Below, one piece after another: positions 1-5,753 of a DNA stretch of 7,471 nucleotides (within the stretch, counting starts at the first letter, position 1; each line of letters begins with the position of its first letter). Location: positions 1-7,471 of the forward strand of contig JAUILJ010000386.1 in the NCBI GenBank assembly GCA_030433055.1, read 5' to 3'. Under the pieces are notes generated by a model that was not told the origin of the DNA, made no database searches, and saw only the letters and a list, made by a program, of their open reading frames with translations. Source of the DNA: Polyangia bacterium (lineage in GTDB: Bacteria > Myxococcota_A > Polyangia > Polyangiales > Polyangiaceae). The position numbers and the translations under genes are program-made.

Positions 1-59
1 GCTGTTCCATGGGCGCTCTCGTCCAGCGGGGCTGAACGACCAAACCCTTGAACGGCAGG

Positions 60-1637
60 CTACGGGGCCACTTTAAGCGCGAGTGGTTCGGCAGAGCGCC
101 TGGGACTCAAGCAACCGAGCACTTGTCGCAGTCCCGACTTCAAATCTGACGTAGCTTCCCCCAGCAGGCGGTAGCCCCCAGTGCCACGCCCACCATCTTC
201 ATCGAGCCACAACGTTGCGCGGCCTCCATCGTCCGCCGCCAACTCGATCTCTGCTCGGGTCGAACTCGAGACTCGCGTCTCCACCCACCTCAGCCCACTG
301 AACGGGGCTGCAGCCCGCAGACGGGTGAGGCGCAAGGCCAACAGCCGCGAGAGAGGCAGCAAGGCGTCGACGCCGCAGGGGTGAACTACACGCTGCCCCT
401 CGCGCGCGACGTCCCACACCTTCTGCAGCCAACGCTGGCCAAACTCGAGATCCGATGGCACACGCAGCACGTGGAGACTGAACACGTCCGTGCTCCCAAC
501 GCCTGCCCCCGGAACGCGGAGCGCGAGCAGCAGCTCATTGTTTCCATGGGGCAACACAACACTGAGGCGTAGCTCGTTGTCGCCAAACAGCCAGACCTGA
601 GGCGTCAGCTCACCTTCGCTCAGGGAGCCGAGCCGACGGGAAATCTCCGTGAGGTGCGCCCAGAACACACGCCGCTTCGGGTCGACCTCTGGCATGCGCT
701 CTGGAGGGACGGGCTTGACCTCGTCCGTCCCGTGCAGCTCCGCGTACTTCTGAAAGATGCCGCTGCAGCGAGGCTCGAAGGCGCAGCCGGCGCACTGGGG
801 AGGCTTGAACTTGTCTCGCCGTTTGACGAAGTACTTGTCCCATGGACGGCTCAGATCGCGCTCGCCGTCTACGGCGATGGTCTCCGTGGATTCACCATCA
901 TGGTGGATCCACGCTGCGAGTTCAGGCGCAAAGCAGAACGGGAGATTCCCGATGTTGAGGTCGAAGGCTTCAGGCACTCCACGGCACAGGCGCGTCAGCG
1001 CCGGGACCATCTCGGAGTAGCTCGGCATCATCTGCTCGAACTCCTCCTCCGTTCGCTCACCCGCGTCCATGGGCCGCACCATGTCGAGGTGCAATTGCTT
1101 CACGCCGAAGCGCGAAACCAGCGCAGGGAACTCGTCCACTGATGCGAAGTTGGACCCCACGACGCACATGTTCACGGTGATGCGTTCCCCGCGCGCCTGG
1201 AGCGTCTCCATCGTCCGGAGGATCCGCGCAAAGGACCCCGGCTTGCGAGTCGTCCCCTCATGGCTCGCCTGGTTCGCGCCCTGAATGCTGATCCGCCACG
1301 TGAAGAAGCCCGGGCGCGGAGCCAGCTCGAGCACCTCTTGGAGAAACGCTTCCCGCGCGGTCTTCACACCGTTGGTGAAGATCACGATCTCCTCGAATCC
1401 GAGGCCCACCGCCTCCCTCACGACGTCTTTGAACGCCGGCTGCAGCGTCGGCTCACCTCCCAAGAGTGTCAGCTTCCGGTGGCCCTTGGCGTAGGCCTCC
1501 CGGACACTATTGAGCAGCGGTTCGAAGGGCAGCGGCCGCGCGCGACCCATCGCCGTCTGTTGGCCTGAGACGCAGAACACGCAACGGTTGTTGCACATGT
1601 GGCCGAGCTGGATCTCGACCTGCGTCTTCGGCTCCAT
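60..1637 (-). CDS. Radical SAM protein with SPASM-like C-terminal cysteines and an unassigned C-terminal extension
   Basis: Likely a [4Fe-4S] enzyme that cleaves S-adenosylmethionine to start radical chemistry. The N-terminus carries the CxxxCxxC cluster motif (CNNRCVFC, Cys15, Cys19, Cys22), followed by GGEP at about 60-63, the usual SAM-binding strand. Cysteines near 235, 282, 285 and 291 (PFCF, then QCAGCAFEPRCSG) resemble the auxiliary-cluster region of SPASM/twitch radical SAM proteins. After about residue 335 there are some 190 residues I cannot assign; they look alpha/beta and contain no further cysteine cluster motif, so this is longer than a simple SPASM enzyme. The start is either GTG at 1640 or the adjacent ATG at 1637; GAGGTG lies directly at this point, so the choice is uncertain by one codon. 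It follows the receiver gene by about 38 bp and is probably co-transcribed with it. The substrate is unknown; modification of a peptide or protein is possible, but no precursor gene is seen. Confidence 0.9.
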   Translation of the reverse strand: MEPKTQVEIQLGHMCNNRCVFCVSGQQTAMGRARPLPFEPLLNSVREAYAKGHRKLTLLGGEPTLQPAFKDVVREAVGLGFEEIVIFTNGVKTAREAFLQEVLELAPRPGFFTWRISIQGANQASHEGTTRKPGSFARILRTMETLQARGERITVNMCVVGSNFASVDEFPALVSRFGVKQLHLDMVRPMDAGERTEEEFEQMMPSYSEMVPALTRLCRGVPEAFDLNIGNLPFCFAPELAAWIHHDGESTETIAVDGERDLSRPWDKYFVKRRDKFKPPQCAGCAFEPRCSGIFQKYAELHGTDEVKPVPPERMPEVDPKRRVFWAHLTEISRRLGSLSEGELTPQVWLFGDNELRLSVVLPHGNNELLLALRVPGAGVGSTDVFSLHVLRVPSDLEFGQRWLQKVWDVAREGQRVVHPCGVDALLPLSRLLALRLTRLRAAAPFSGLRWVETRVSSSTRAEIELAADDGGRATLWLDEDGGRGTGGYRLLGEATSDLKSGLRQVLGCLSPRRSAEPLALKVAP

Positions 1638-1675
1638 CACCTCAGCTTAACAGAGCCGAGGCCGACAGGCCTGGT

Positions 1676-2131
1676 TCAGCCGATCTGGCGAGTTCCGGCG
1701 CTGCTGCTCCCGCCGTTGTAACTGAGCCCGATCAGGTTCCGCGCCAGCACGCCCAGGTTATCAGCATCCACCACGCGGCTCGACAGGACGGTGCCTTCCG
1801 CGTCACTCACGAACACCCGGAGCACGTTCTGCTGGAATGAGGTGACCACGATGAACGGGGTGGAGGAGCCCGCTGCGCGCACGGTCGCCAGGACTTGCAG
1901 TCCGCTTGGGGCCGGCAGCCGGGCATTGGTGATCACCAGGTCGAACGGTCCCTTGCGGGTGAGCATCAGCTGGAGCTCGAGCCCCGTGGCAACCTCGACG
2001 ATCTCCGCGTCCAGATGGGCAACAATGGGCTTCAGCCAGCCGCGAGCCACCGCATCGGAGTCGGCGATCAACACCCGGGGGCGACGGGCGGGTCGGGGTC
2101 CACTTTGAGGCACGGACGGCTTCTCACTCAT
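1676..2131 (-). CDS. Stand-alone degenerate receiver (pseudo-REC) domain protein
   Basis: A protein of 151 residues that is essentially one response-regulator receiver domain (about residues 18-135) with a Pro/Arg-rich N-terminal tail and a Gly/Ser-rich end. The fold signature is visible: PRVLIADSDAVAR for strand 1 and the acidic pocket, FDLVITNARLP for strand 3, and FIVVTSF with the conserved Thr97. The residue aligned with the phosphoacceptor Asp is Asn69, one acidic-pocket Asp is Ser25, and the position of the conserved Lys is Ser117. Phosphorylation in the normal way is therefore unlikely. No output domain is present. The frame is open up to a GTG at 2272, but the extra 47 residues are Pro-rich without domain character and would lie over the candidate sigma-54 promoter, so ATG at 2131 is preferred, although no clear Shine-Dalgarno precedes it. 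It is probably the first gene of a unit with the radical SAM gene and may act as its protein partner or regulator (inference). Confidence 0.85.
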   Translation of the reverse strand: MSEKPSVPQSGPRPARRPRVLIADSDAVARGWLKPIVAHLDAEIVEVATGLELQLMLTRKGPFDLVITNARLPAPSGLQVLATVRAAGSSTPFIVVTSFQQNVLRVFVSDAEGTVLSSRVVDADNLGVLARNLIGLSYNGGSSSAGTRQIG

Positions 2132-2162
2132 AAGGGCTGCTGACGCGGGATTGGGGGAAAGA

Positions 2163-2206
2163 GACGGCCCAGGAGGTGTCTGGGCAGGAGGGTGCCTGGG
2201 GCCGTC
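2163..2206 (-). promoter_or_regulatory. Long GC-rich hairpin at the predicted 5' end of the receiver/radical SAM mRNA
   Basis: Positions 2163-2173 pair with 2195-2206 to give 11 base pairs with one bulged base (2198) and a 21-base loop. If the sigma-54 promoter is real, the transcript starts at about 2207 and folds into this hairpin at once. A 5' stabilising structure or a translation-control element is possible. It could instead be a terminator for the arrestin-like gene: the minus-strand sequence after it is CTCTTTCCC, with only a short U run. There is no Shine-Dalgarno between hairpin and ATG. Confidence 0.45.
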
Positions 2207-2216
2207 GCCGGCTAGT

Positions 2217-2234
2217 AAGCAGCTATCGTGCCAA
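2217..2234 (-). promoter_or_regulatory. Candidate sigma-54 (-24/-12) promoter
   Basis: On the minus strand the sequence TTGGCACGATAGCTGCTT matches the sigma-54 consensus YTGGCACG-N4-TTGCW at every conserved base except one (CTGCT in place of TTGCT). The GG and GC dinucleotides are exactly 12 bp apart, the spacing sigma-54 needs. The predicted transcription start is about 2207, giving a leader of about 76 bases to the ATG at 2131. It should drive the pseudo-receiver and radical SAM genes. A direct scan of other TGGCAC occurrences in the window found no second site with correct spacing. Confidence 0.6.
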
Positions 2235-2295
2235 GTCCGCGCCAGGGCAAACCCTCGAAATGTGTCCCCCACCTGGGGGGTGACAATTTTCGTCC

Positions 2296-2332
2296 TTCAG
2301 ATCTGGAGTCGCTGGTGTACTTCAGATCTGAA
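2296..2332. promoter_or_regulatory. Paired 12-bp palindromes, candidate enhancer-binding-protein sites
   Basis: TTCAGATCTGAA at 2321-2332 is a perfect 12-bp palindrome. TTCAGATCTGGA at 2296-2307 matches it at 11 of 12 positions. The copies start 25 bp apart. Relative to the predicted sigma-54 start (about 2207) their centres lie near -120 and -94, the distance range in which sigma-54 activators commonly bind. They lie in the noncoding gap just after the arrestin-like gene. The activator is not encoded in the window. Confidence 0.5.
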
Positions 2333-2375
2333 ACGTCTCGAACTGAGAGCCTCCTCCGTTTCCGCGAGGCGAGGG

Positions 2376-3458
2376 TCAGGCAGCTGCGCTGACCTCGGCT
2401 GACCCGCCCAGCGCGGGTGAGGACAGGGTTCCGGACGGAGAGCTCGAACCAACGGAAGTGCCCCACCACGGGAGCACGCTCACGCTGCGCCAGCTCTCCC
2501 ACACGCGCTCCTGGCCGACTACACTTCGCCGTGACGATCCGCCGGGACGTGCGCGCAGACGGATGTTCCACCTGATCAGGGGGTGCGTCGGGAGCGCCTC
2601 GAACGGCAGCTGCAGGCGCGCGCGATACGCCGACGCGAATTGTTTCCTCCCGGTATCAAGAATGCTTCCCACGTCCGCCAGCGAGATGGCTTCGAGGTCG
2701 GCCGCCACACCGAACGGGTAGGCGTAGCGCGGAGTCGTTGTGTCACCGGGTGGGCGCACCAGGTTGCTCTCCATGGCACCCACCTCGACGTCGATCCGTC
2801 CCGGCTCCTTCCAGCGACGCGGCCAGAGACAGTACACGTCGAACGCCTCACCGAGCACCAACGCCTCTGGAGCTAGCATCACGGGCGCCACACGCCTCGT
2901 CGCCCTGAGAAACGCTGACCAGAGCAGGCTGGTTGGACTGGCCTCCTCATCCTTCTCGAGCCCTGGCGAGTGCCAGGCACGCTCGAGACGATCGAAGCGA
3001 TCGGGGATCTTCCGCTGGGGTGCCCGAGGCGCAGCCAGATCCCGGGCCTCCCAGGATACGAGCTCCACGGGCTCAGCCGCGCTCGCCGGCAAGAGAAGGT
3101 CGTGCAGCATCGCCCCGCGATCGAGCTCGGCTCCCAGCCGCCAGCTCAGCGAGCTGAACTCACCTGCGTGAGAGAGCGGTCCGGCCGGCATGCTGAAGGA
3201 AAACGGAAAACGGTGCCTTCCTGCCGCCAGCTCACCCCGGAACAGTACGCACACCGGTGGCAGTTGCTCGTAACCCTGAACGCTGGATGCTCCGACGATC
3301 CAGGGCTGAAGGCCAACCGTCAAGGCGCGACAAGCCGTCGGCTCGTGGCACTCCACATCCAGCCATCCTTGGACTCGCTCCCCGGGACGGAAACGCTTCC
3401 TCGAGCGCCCCGCCCTGGGATTCGGTCGAAGATGCAGATCCAGACGCACGCTACGCAT
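2376..3458 (-). CDS. Arrestin-fold-like protein of unknown function
   Basis: A protein of 360 residues, predicted mostly beta and soluble, with no signal peptide or membrane segment. The first half reads like an arrestin N-terminal-type beta sandwich: FRPGERVQGWLDV at about 23-35, then HRFPFSFSMPAGPLSHAGEF at about 82-101, followed by SLSWRLGAELDR. This is the order pGe-v-G, h-FpF-f-P, s-y-g, v-W-l-a-l-d seen in arrestin and Spo0M-like proteins. The second half may hold a second sandwich (ALVLGEAFDVYCLWP near 199-213; HPLIRWNIRLRARPGG near 292-307). The tail is low-complexity Ser/Gly/Ala. Such folds usually act as binding scaffolds rather than enzymes; the partner here is unknown. The frame extends to a TTG at 3494, but the ATG at 3458 begins exactly before the first beta strand and is preferred; AGG lies a few bases upstream. 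It lies 69 bp after the zinc-ribbon gene on the same strand, so it may share that transcript. The family call rests on motif resemblance only. Confidence 0.8.
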   Translation of the reverse strand: MRSVRLDLHLRPNPRAGRSRKRFRPGERVQGWLDVECHEPTACRALTVGLQPWIVGASSVQGYEQLPPVCVLFRGELAAGRHRFPFSFSMPAGPLSHAGEFSSLSWRLGAELDRGAMLHDLLLPASAAEPVELVSWEARDLAAPRAPQRKIPDRFDRLERAWHSPGLEKDEEASPTSLLWSAFLRATRRVAPVMLAPEALVLGEAFDVYCLWPRRWKEPGRIDVEVGAMESNLVRPPGDTTTPRYAYPFGVAADLEAISLADVGSILDTGRKQFASAYRARLQLPFEALPTHPLIRWNIRLRARPGGSSRRSVVGQERVWESWRSVSVLPWWGTSVGSSSPSGTLSSPALGGSAEVSAAA

Positions 3459-3527
3459 GAGCCTGGGTCGGCCGCGTGCGAGGCCGGTTGCCAATTTTGT
3501 TTCAGGGCCCGGACAGACGCGCTCGGC

Positions 3528-3770
3528 TCAGGACCGCGCGGCCTTGACCTTCGGGTGGTCCTTCCAGGCAGGCATCCTGGACATATACGCCAGCGTAGCG
3601 GATTCCGCTTCCTCGCGGCTTAGCTCGGGCTTCTGCTGTCGTTGCCAGCCGATCATACGCTCCAGGCGCTCATCGAAGCCTTGCAGCTCCCCGTTCTCGT
3701 CGACGCAGTGTTGACAGTAGGGCCCCGCTTCAATGGGCATGCCACAGCTCTCACAAGGATTCTTCGTCAC
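3528..3770 (-). CDS. Small putative zinc-ribbon protein
   Basis: A protein of 80 residues. The N-terminus has two CxxC knuckles (Cys6/Cys9 in CESCGMP and Cys19/Cys22 in YCQHC), which should bind one zinc ion. The CxSCGMP start, the YCxxC second knuckle, and the following GFDERLERMIGW and SREEAESATLAYMSRMPAWK match the layout of the 'putative zinc ribbon domain' proteins (Pfam zinc_ribbon_2 type), often small proteins found beside transcription regulators. Members usually have a longer loop between the two knuckles; here it is only nine residues. The start is GTG at 3770, 3 bp beyond the stop of the MarR gene, with GAGAGG inside the end of that gene as ribosome binding site, so translation is probably coupled. 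The molecular role is not known; binding to nucleic acid or protein are both possible. Confidence 0.85.
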   Translation of the reverse strand: MTKNPCESCGMPIEAGPYCQHCVDENGELQGFDERLERMIGWQRQQKPELSREEAESATLAYMSRMPAWKDHPKVKAARS

Positions 3771-3773
3771 GAT

Positions 3774-4229
3774 CTATTTTTCCTCTCGGATTTGGGGGTG
3801 AGGGGTGAGCTTGACCTCGCTGAGCGCCCGCATCCCCGACAGGAGCGCTGAGCGCTCGTCGGGGCTGAGGCGCTCGAAGGCTTCAGCCAAGAGTTCCCGG
3901 GACAACACCTCTTGCTCCCGCTCCAGTAGCTCGAGCCCCGCGTCCGTCAGCCAGAAGAGCTTGCGGCGTCGGTCGCGCGCGTCGTCCATGCGCGCGACCA
4001 ATCCCTTCGTTTCGAGGGAATCCACGATCTCACTGACGACGGATTGGGCGCGTCCCAAGTGCTTGGTGGCTTCACCAATCGTGATGGGTCCTGTCCACTG
4101 CAAATGGTGCAGCACAGCCCACGCCTGGGGTCCAACCGGCGGGCGTTTGCGGTTCCGGCGATGAAAACGCAAGTACACCGCGGGAAACAGCCGGGAAAAG
4201 TCGTCCACGGCACCAGCAACGTCATCCAC
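3774..4229 (-). CDS. MarR-family transcriptional regulator
   Basis: A protein of 151 residues, the usual MarR length, expected to be a dimeric winged-helix DNA-binding protein. The helix-turn-helix spans about residues 47-80 (GPITIGEATKHLGRAQSVVS then EIVDSLETKGLVAR), followed by the wing DDARDRRRKLFWLTDAG (82-98) with the Asp-x-Arg typical of the family. The flanking helices (1-30 and 99-140) fit the dimerisation region. The start is GTG at 4229; an in-frame TAG lies four codons upstream, so it is the most distal start possible. No Shine-Dalgarno is evident, and a weak promoter match would place the transcript start at or near this codon. It is divergent from the helical-protein gene at 4343 and leads the zinc-ribbon gene. 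By analogy with the family it may repress its own promoter and the divergent one in response to a small ligand; no ligand can be inferred. Confidence 0.92.
   Translation of the reverse strand: MDDVAGAVDDFSRLFPAVYLRFHRRNRKRPPVGPQAWAVLHHLQWTGPITIGEATKHLGRAQSVVSEIVDSLETKGLVARMDDARDRRRKLFWLTDAGLELLEREQEVLSRELLAEAFERLSPDERSALLSGMRALSEVKLTPHPQIREEK
3782..3787 (-). promoter_or_regulatory. Ribosome binding site of the zinc-ribbon gene inside the MarR gene
   Basis: GAGAGG on the minus strand lies 11 bases before the GTG at 3770 and within the last codons of the MarR gene. It supports the GTG start and coupled translation of the two genes. Confidence 0.55.
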
Positions 4230-4235
4230 TCCACT

Positions 4236-4264
4236 GAACTAGAAGCAGGACAAAGCATCGTCAA
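4236..4264 (-). promoter_or_regulatory. Weak candidate sigma-70-type promoter for the MarR gene
   Basis: On the minus strand TTGACG (4259-4264, five of six matches to the -35 consensus) is followed after 17 bp by TAGTTC (4236-4241), a poor -10. The start site would fall at about 4229, on the GTG codon itself, which would explain the lack of a Shine-Dalgarno if the mRNA is leaderless. The 113-bp divergent spacer otherwise shows only a small 5-bp inverted repeat (4256-4260 with 4268-4272) and no long MarR-type palindrome. Confidence 0.22.
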
Positions 4265-4324
4265 TCCCGATGGAAATCTCAGACCAGCGACGAAGCTCTA
4301 CACAAACCGCAACTGGCCGCGTCA

Positions 4325-4339
4325 GGGCCCGAAGGGCCC
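4325..4339 (+). promoter_or_regulatory. Hairpin overlapping the ribosome binding site of the helical-protein gene
   Basis: GGGCCC-GAA-GGGCCC forms a perfect 6-bp all-GC stem with a three-base loop and ends three bases before the ATG at 4343. The only Shine-Dalgarno-like sequence, GAAGGG, is part of this structure, so the folded mRNA would hide it. Each arm is itself palindromic, so dimerisation or protein binding are alternatives. Confidence 0.45.
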
Positions 4340-4342
4340 GCC

Positions 4343-5671
4343 ATGACCGTCGATCCCACCCGCAAGTCACACCACGCTCATCACCCAAGCAACACCGGGG
4401 CGGAAGCGGCGGAGAAGAAGCCGCCCAGCTCAACCGAGCGCACTCAGCACGAGGCCGCGCGCCAGAAGGCGCTGCTCGACGCTGGGTCGACCAGCAAGCT
4501 GGCCAGCCAACCCACGAAGCAGAGCAACCTGATGGCTCAGCTGCGCGCCTTGAACGCGCGCTACCCCGAGGCTGGTGTCAACGTGGCATTGGCGGCTCAA
4601 GCGGCCTTGAAGAACCCCAAGCTGACGGCACCTCAAGCCTTCGTTCGACAAGCGCTCGCCAACAAGCCTGCGCTAGCGATGCGTCTTCTGAAAGACTTCC
4701 ACCTCAAGCACCAGAGCGTTGCCGTGCGGCAGCTTGTGCAACAGGGCGTGGCGGGCGAGTCGGGCAGCAGGCTGTACAACCACGGCTGGCAACTCATCTC
4801 CAGCCTCTCGCGCTTCTCCAAGCAGGAGCTGGGGGACATCGCTGGCATGGTGGCAGCCGGAGAATCGGTGGACCAGGCAATAGCGAACGAAGCAAAGGAG
4901 CTGAAGCGACCGGTGGCGTACAAGGCTCCAGCCTCGCTCAAGGCGCAAACACGCGGACCGACCGCCCAAGCTAGAGCCCTAGTCCGCTCCGCGCGCGCAC
5001 TGCAAAAGGCCGCCAGCAAAACCTGGAGTGATCTGCCTCACATCACCCGCGCCGCGGAAGCCGAGCTAGGTGCAGTGAAGGCGCCCACGCTGATCGTCGA
5101 AACCGTCACGGCACTCGCCGACACGCTGGATGAACGACGCCTCGAGCCGCTCAAGGAGCTGGGCCACGAGGCGCAGGTCACCAAGGACTACCTGAGCGGC
5201 GCCGTTACGACCCTCCAGGACCGCACGAGGTCCGCATACTCCACCCTCAGCAACACCCTGAGCAGCCTCGTCGCCGCGGCAGAGGACTTCGAGGCGGCGA
5301 TGTCGAAGACCCCACCCGACGTACTGACGGCGCAGAAGGCTCAAGCCCGCGCCAACGCGGCGAGCAAGCTCGTCGAGGGACAGTGGGGCGCGTTCGCAGC
5401 GCTCGCAGCCAAGCTCGGCGCGGCGAACAAGGAGTTCGACCATCAGGTGCCCCACGTGGTGAAGGAGGTGCTCATCAGCGCGGCGAGCTTCGGCCTGGGC
5501 CTGGGCCTGGCGGCTGAAGGCGCAGAAGCGAGGCACGCCGCCAGCAAAGCAGAGAAGGCGGTCCACTTTGCTCAGCACGCGGCCCAGGAGCTCGCGACAG
5601 ACTACATGCTCGGCAAGGTCGTGAACAAAGTGGGCGAAGGCCTGGAGCACATCAAGCGCGCCGTCGAGTGA
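4343..5671 (+). CDS. Cysteine-free, alanine-rich helical protein of unknown function
   Basis: I do not recognise this 442-residue protein. It has no cysteine and only three tryptophans (149, 228, 348), is rich in Ala, Lys, Gln and Glu, and should be almost entirely alpha-helical. The first 60 or so residues look disordered, with a His-rich patch (HHAHH, 10-14) and a Pro/Ser/Thr/Lys mix. Residues 65-185 form a run of amphipathic helices, 200-245 a basic helical stretch, and 250-365 long helices that could be a coiled coil or bundle. Residues 374-395 (VVKEVLISAASFGLGLGLAA) form a weakly hydrophobic Gly-x-Gly segment too polar at the ends to call a membrane helix with confidence. No signal peptide is seen. 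The ATG at 4343 is preceded by GAAGGG at suitable spacing. The composition recalls structural or secreted helical proteins, but this is only a resemblance. It diverges from the MarR gene, which may regulate it. Confidence 0.82.
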   Translation: MTVDPTRKSHHAHHPSNTGAEAAEKKPPSSTERTQHEAARQKALLDAGSTSKLASQPTKQSNLMAQLRALNARYPEAGVNVALAAQAALKNPKLTAPQAFVRQALANKPALAMRLLKDFHLKHQSVAVRQLVQQGVAGESGSRLYNHGWQLISSLSRFSKQELGDIAGMVAAGESVDQAIANEAKELKRPVAYKAPASLKAQTRGPTAQARALVRSARALQKAASKTWSDLPHITRAAEAELGAVKAPTLIVETVTALADTLDERRLEPLKELGHEAQVTKDYLSGAVTTLQDRTRSAYSTLSNTLSSLVAAAEDFEAAMSKTPPDVLTAQKAQARANAASKLVEGQWGAFAALAAKLGAANKEFDHQVPHVVKEVLISAASFGLGLGLAAEGAEARHAASKAEKAVHFAQHAAQELATDYMLGKVVNKVGEGLEHIKRAVE

Positions 5672-5698
5672 GCTGGGCGGCCAAACCAGGTAGCGAAA

Positions 5699-5730
5699 CG
5701 GCCGCTGTTTCCTTGTGAAAACAGCGGCCG
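5699..5730. terminator. Likely bidirectional terminator between convergent genes
   Basis: A perfect 12-bp stem (CGGCCGCTGTTT with AAACAGCGGCCG) and an 8-base loop lie in the 82-bp gap between the stops of the helical-protein and aldehyde dehydrogenase genes. The A/T part of the stem is on the loop side. On the minus strand the stem is followed by TTTCGC, a short U run; on the plus strand no U run follows, so termination may be better for the dehydrogenase transcript. Confidence 0.65.
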
Positions 5731-5753
5731 CCTGCCGCTTCCGCTCGAAGCCC

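Larger units (their letters stand above)
2132..2375. other. Noncoding regulatory gap between the arrestin-like and receiver genes
   Basis: This 244-bp stretch holds no convincing gene. It contains the paired palindromes, a bulged C-run/G-run stem at about 2263-2285, the candidate sigma-54 promoter and the leader hairpin, in that order on the minus strand. Its structure argues that the receiver and radical SAM genes have their own promoter rather than depending on the upstream genes. Confidence 0.6.

Noticed and set aside
1..10. A possible start of a further minus-strand gene (ATG at 10, reading Met-Glu-Gln)
   Set aside because: Only ten bases are inside the window and the upstream Shine-Dalgarno is weak, so no gene can be supported.
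654..1142. A 162-codon plus-strand open frame opposite the radical SAM gene
   Set aside because: It is a shadow of a clear coding frame and has no recognisable domain.
2132..2272. A 47-residue N-terminal extension of the receiver protein from GTG at 2272
   Set aside because: The extension is Pro-rich and has no fold signature, and it covers the candidate promoter and leader hairpin; the ATG at 2131 fits the domain better.
2263..2285. A C-run/G-run stem followed by TTTT on the plus strand, looking like a plus-strand terminator
   Set aside because: The stem is bulged, and no plus-strand gene ends nearby; it may be chance in GC-rich DNA.
3459..3494. A 12-residue extension of the arrestin-like protein from TTG at 3494
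   Set aside because: TTG is a rare start with no Shine-Dalgarno before it, and the added residues are not part of the fold; it cannot be fully excluded.
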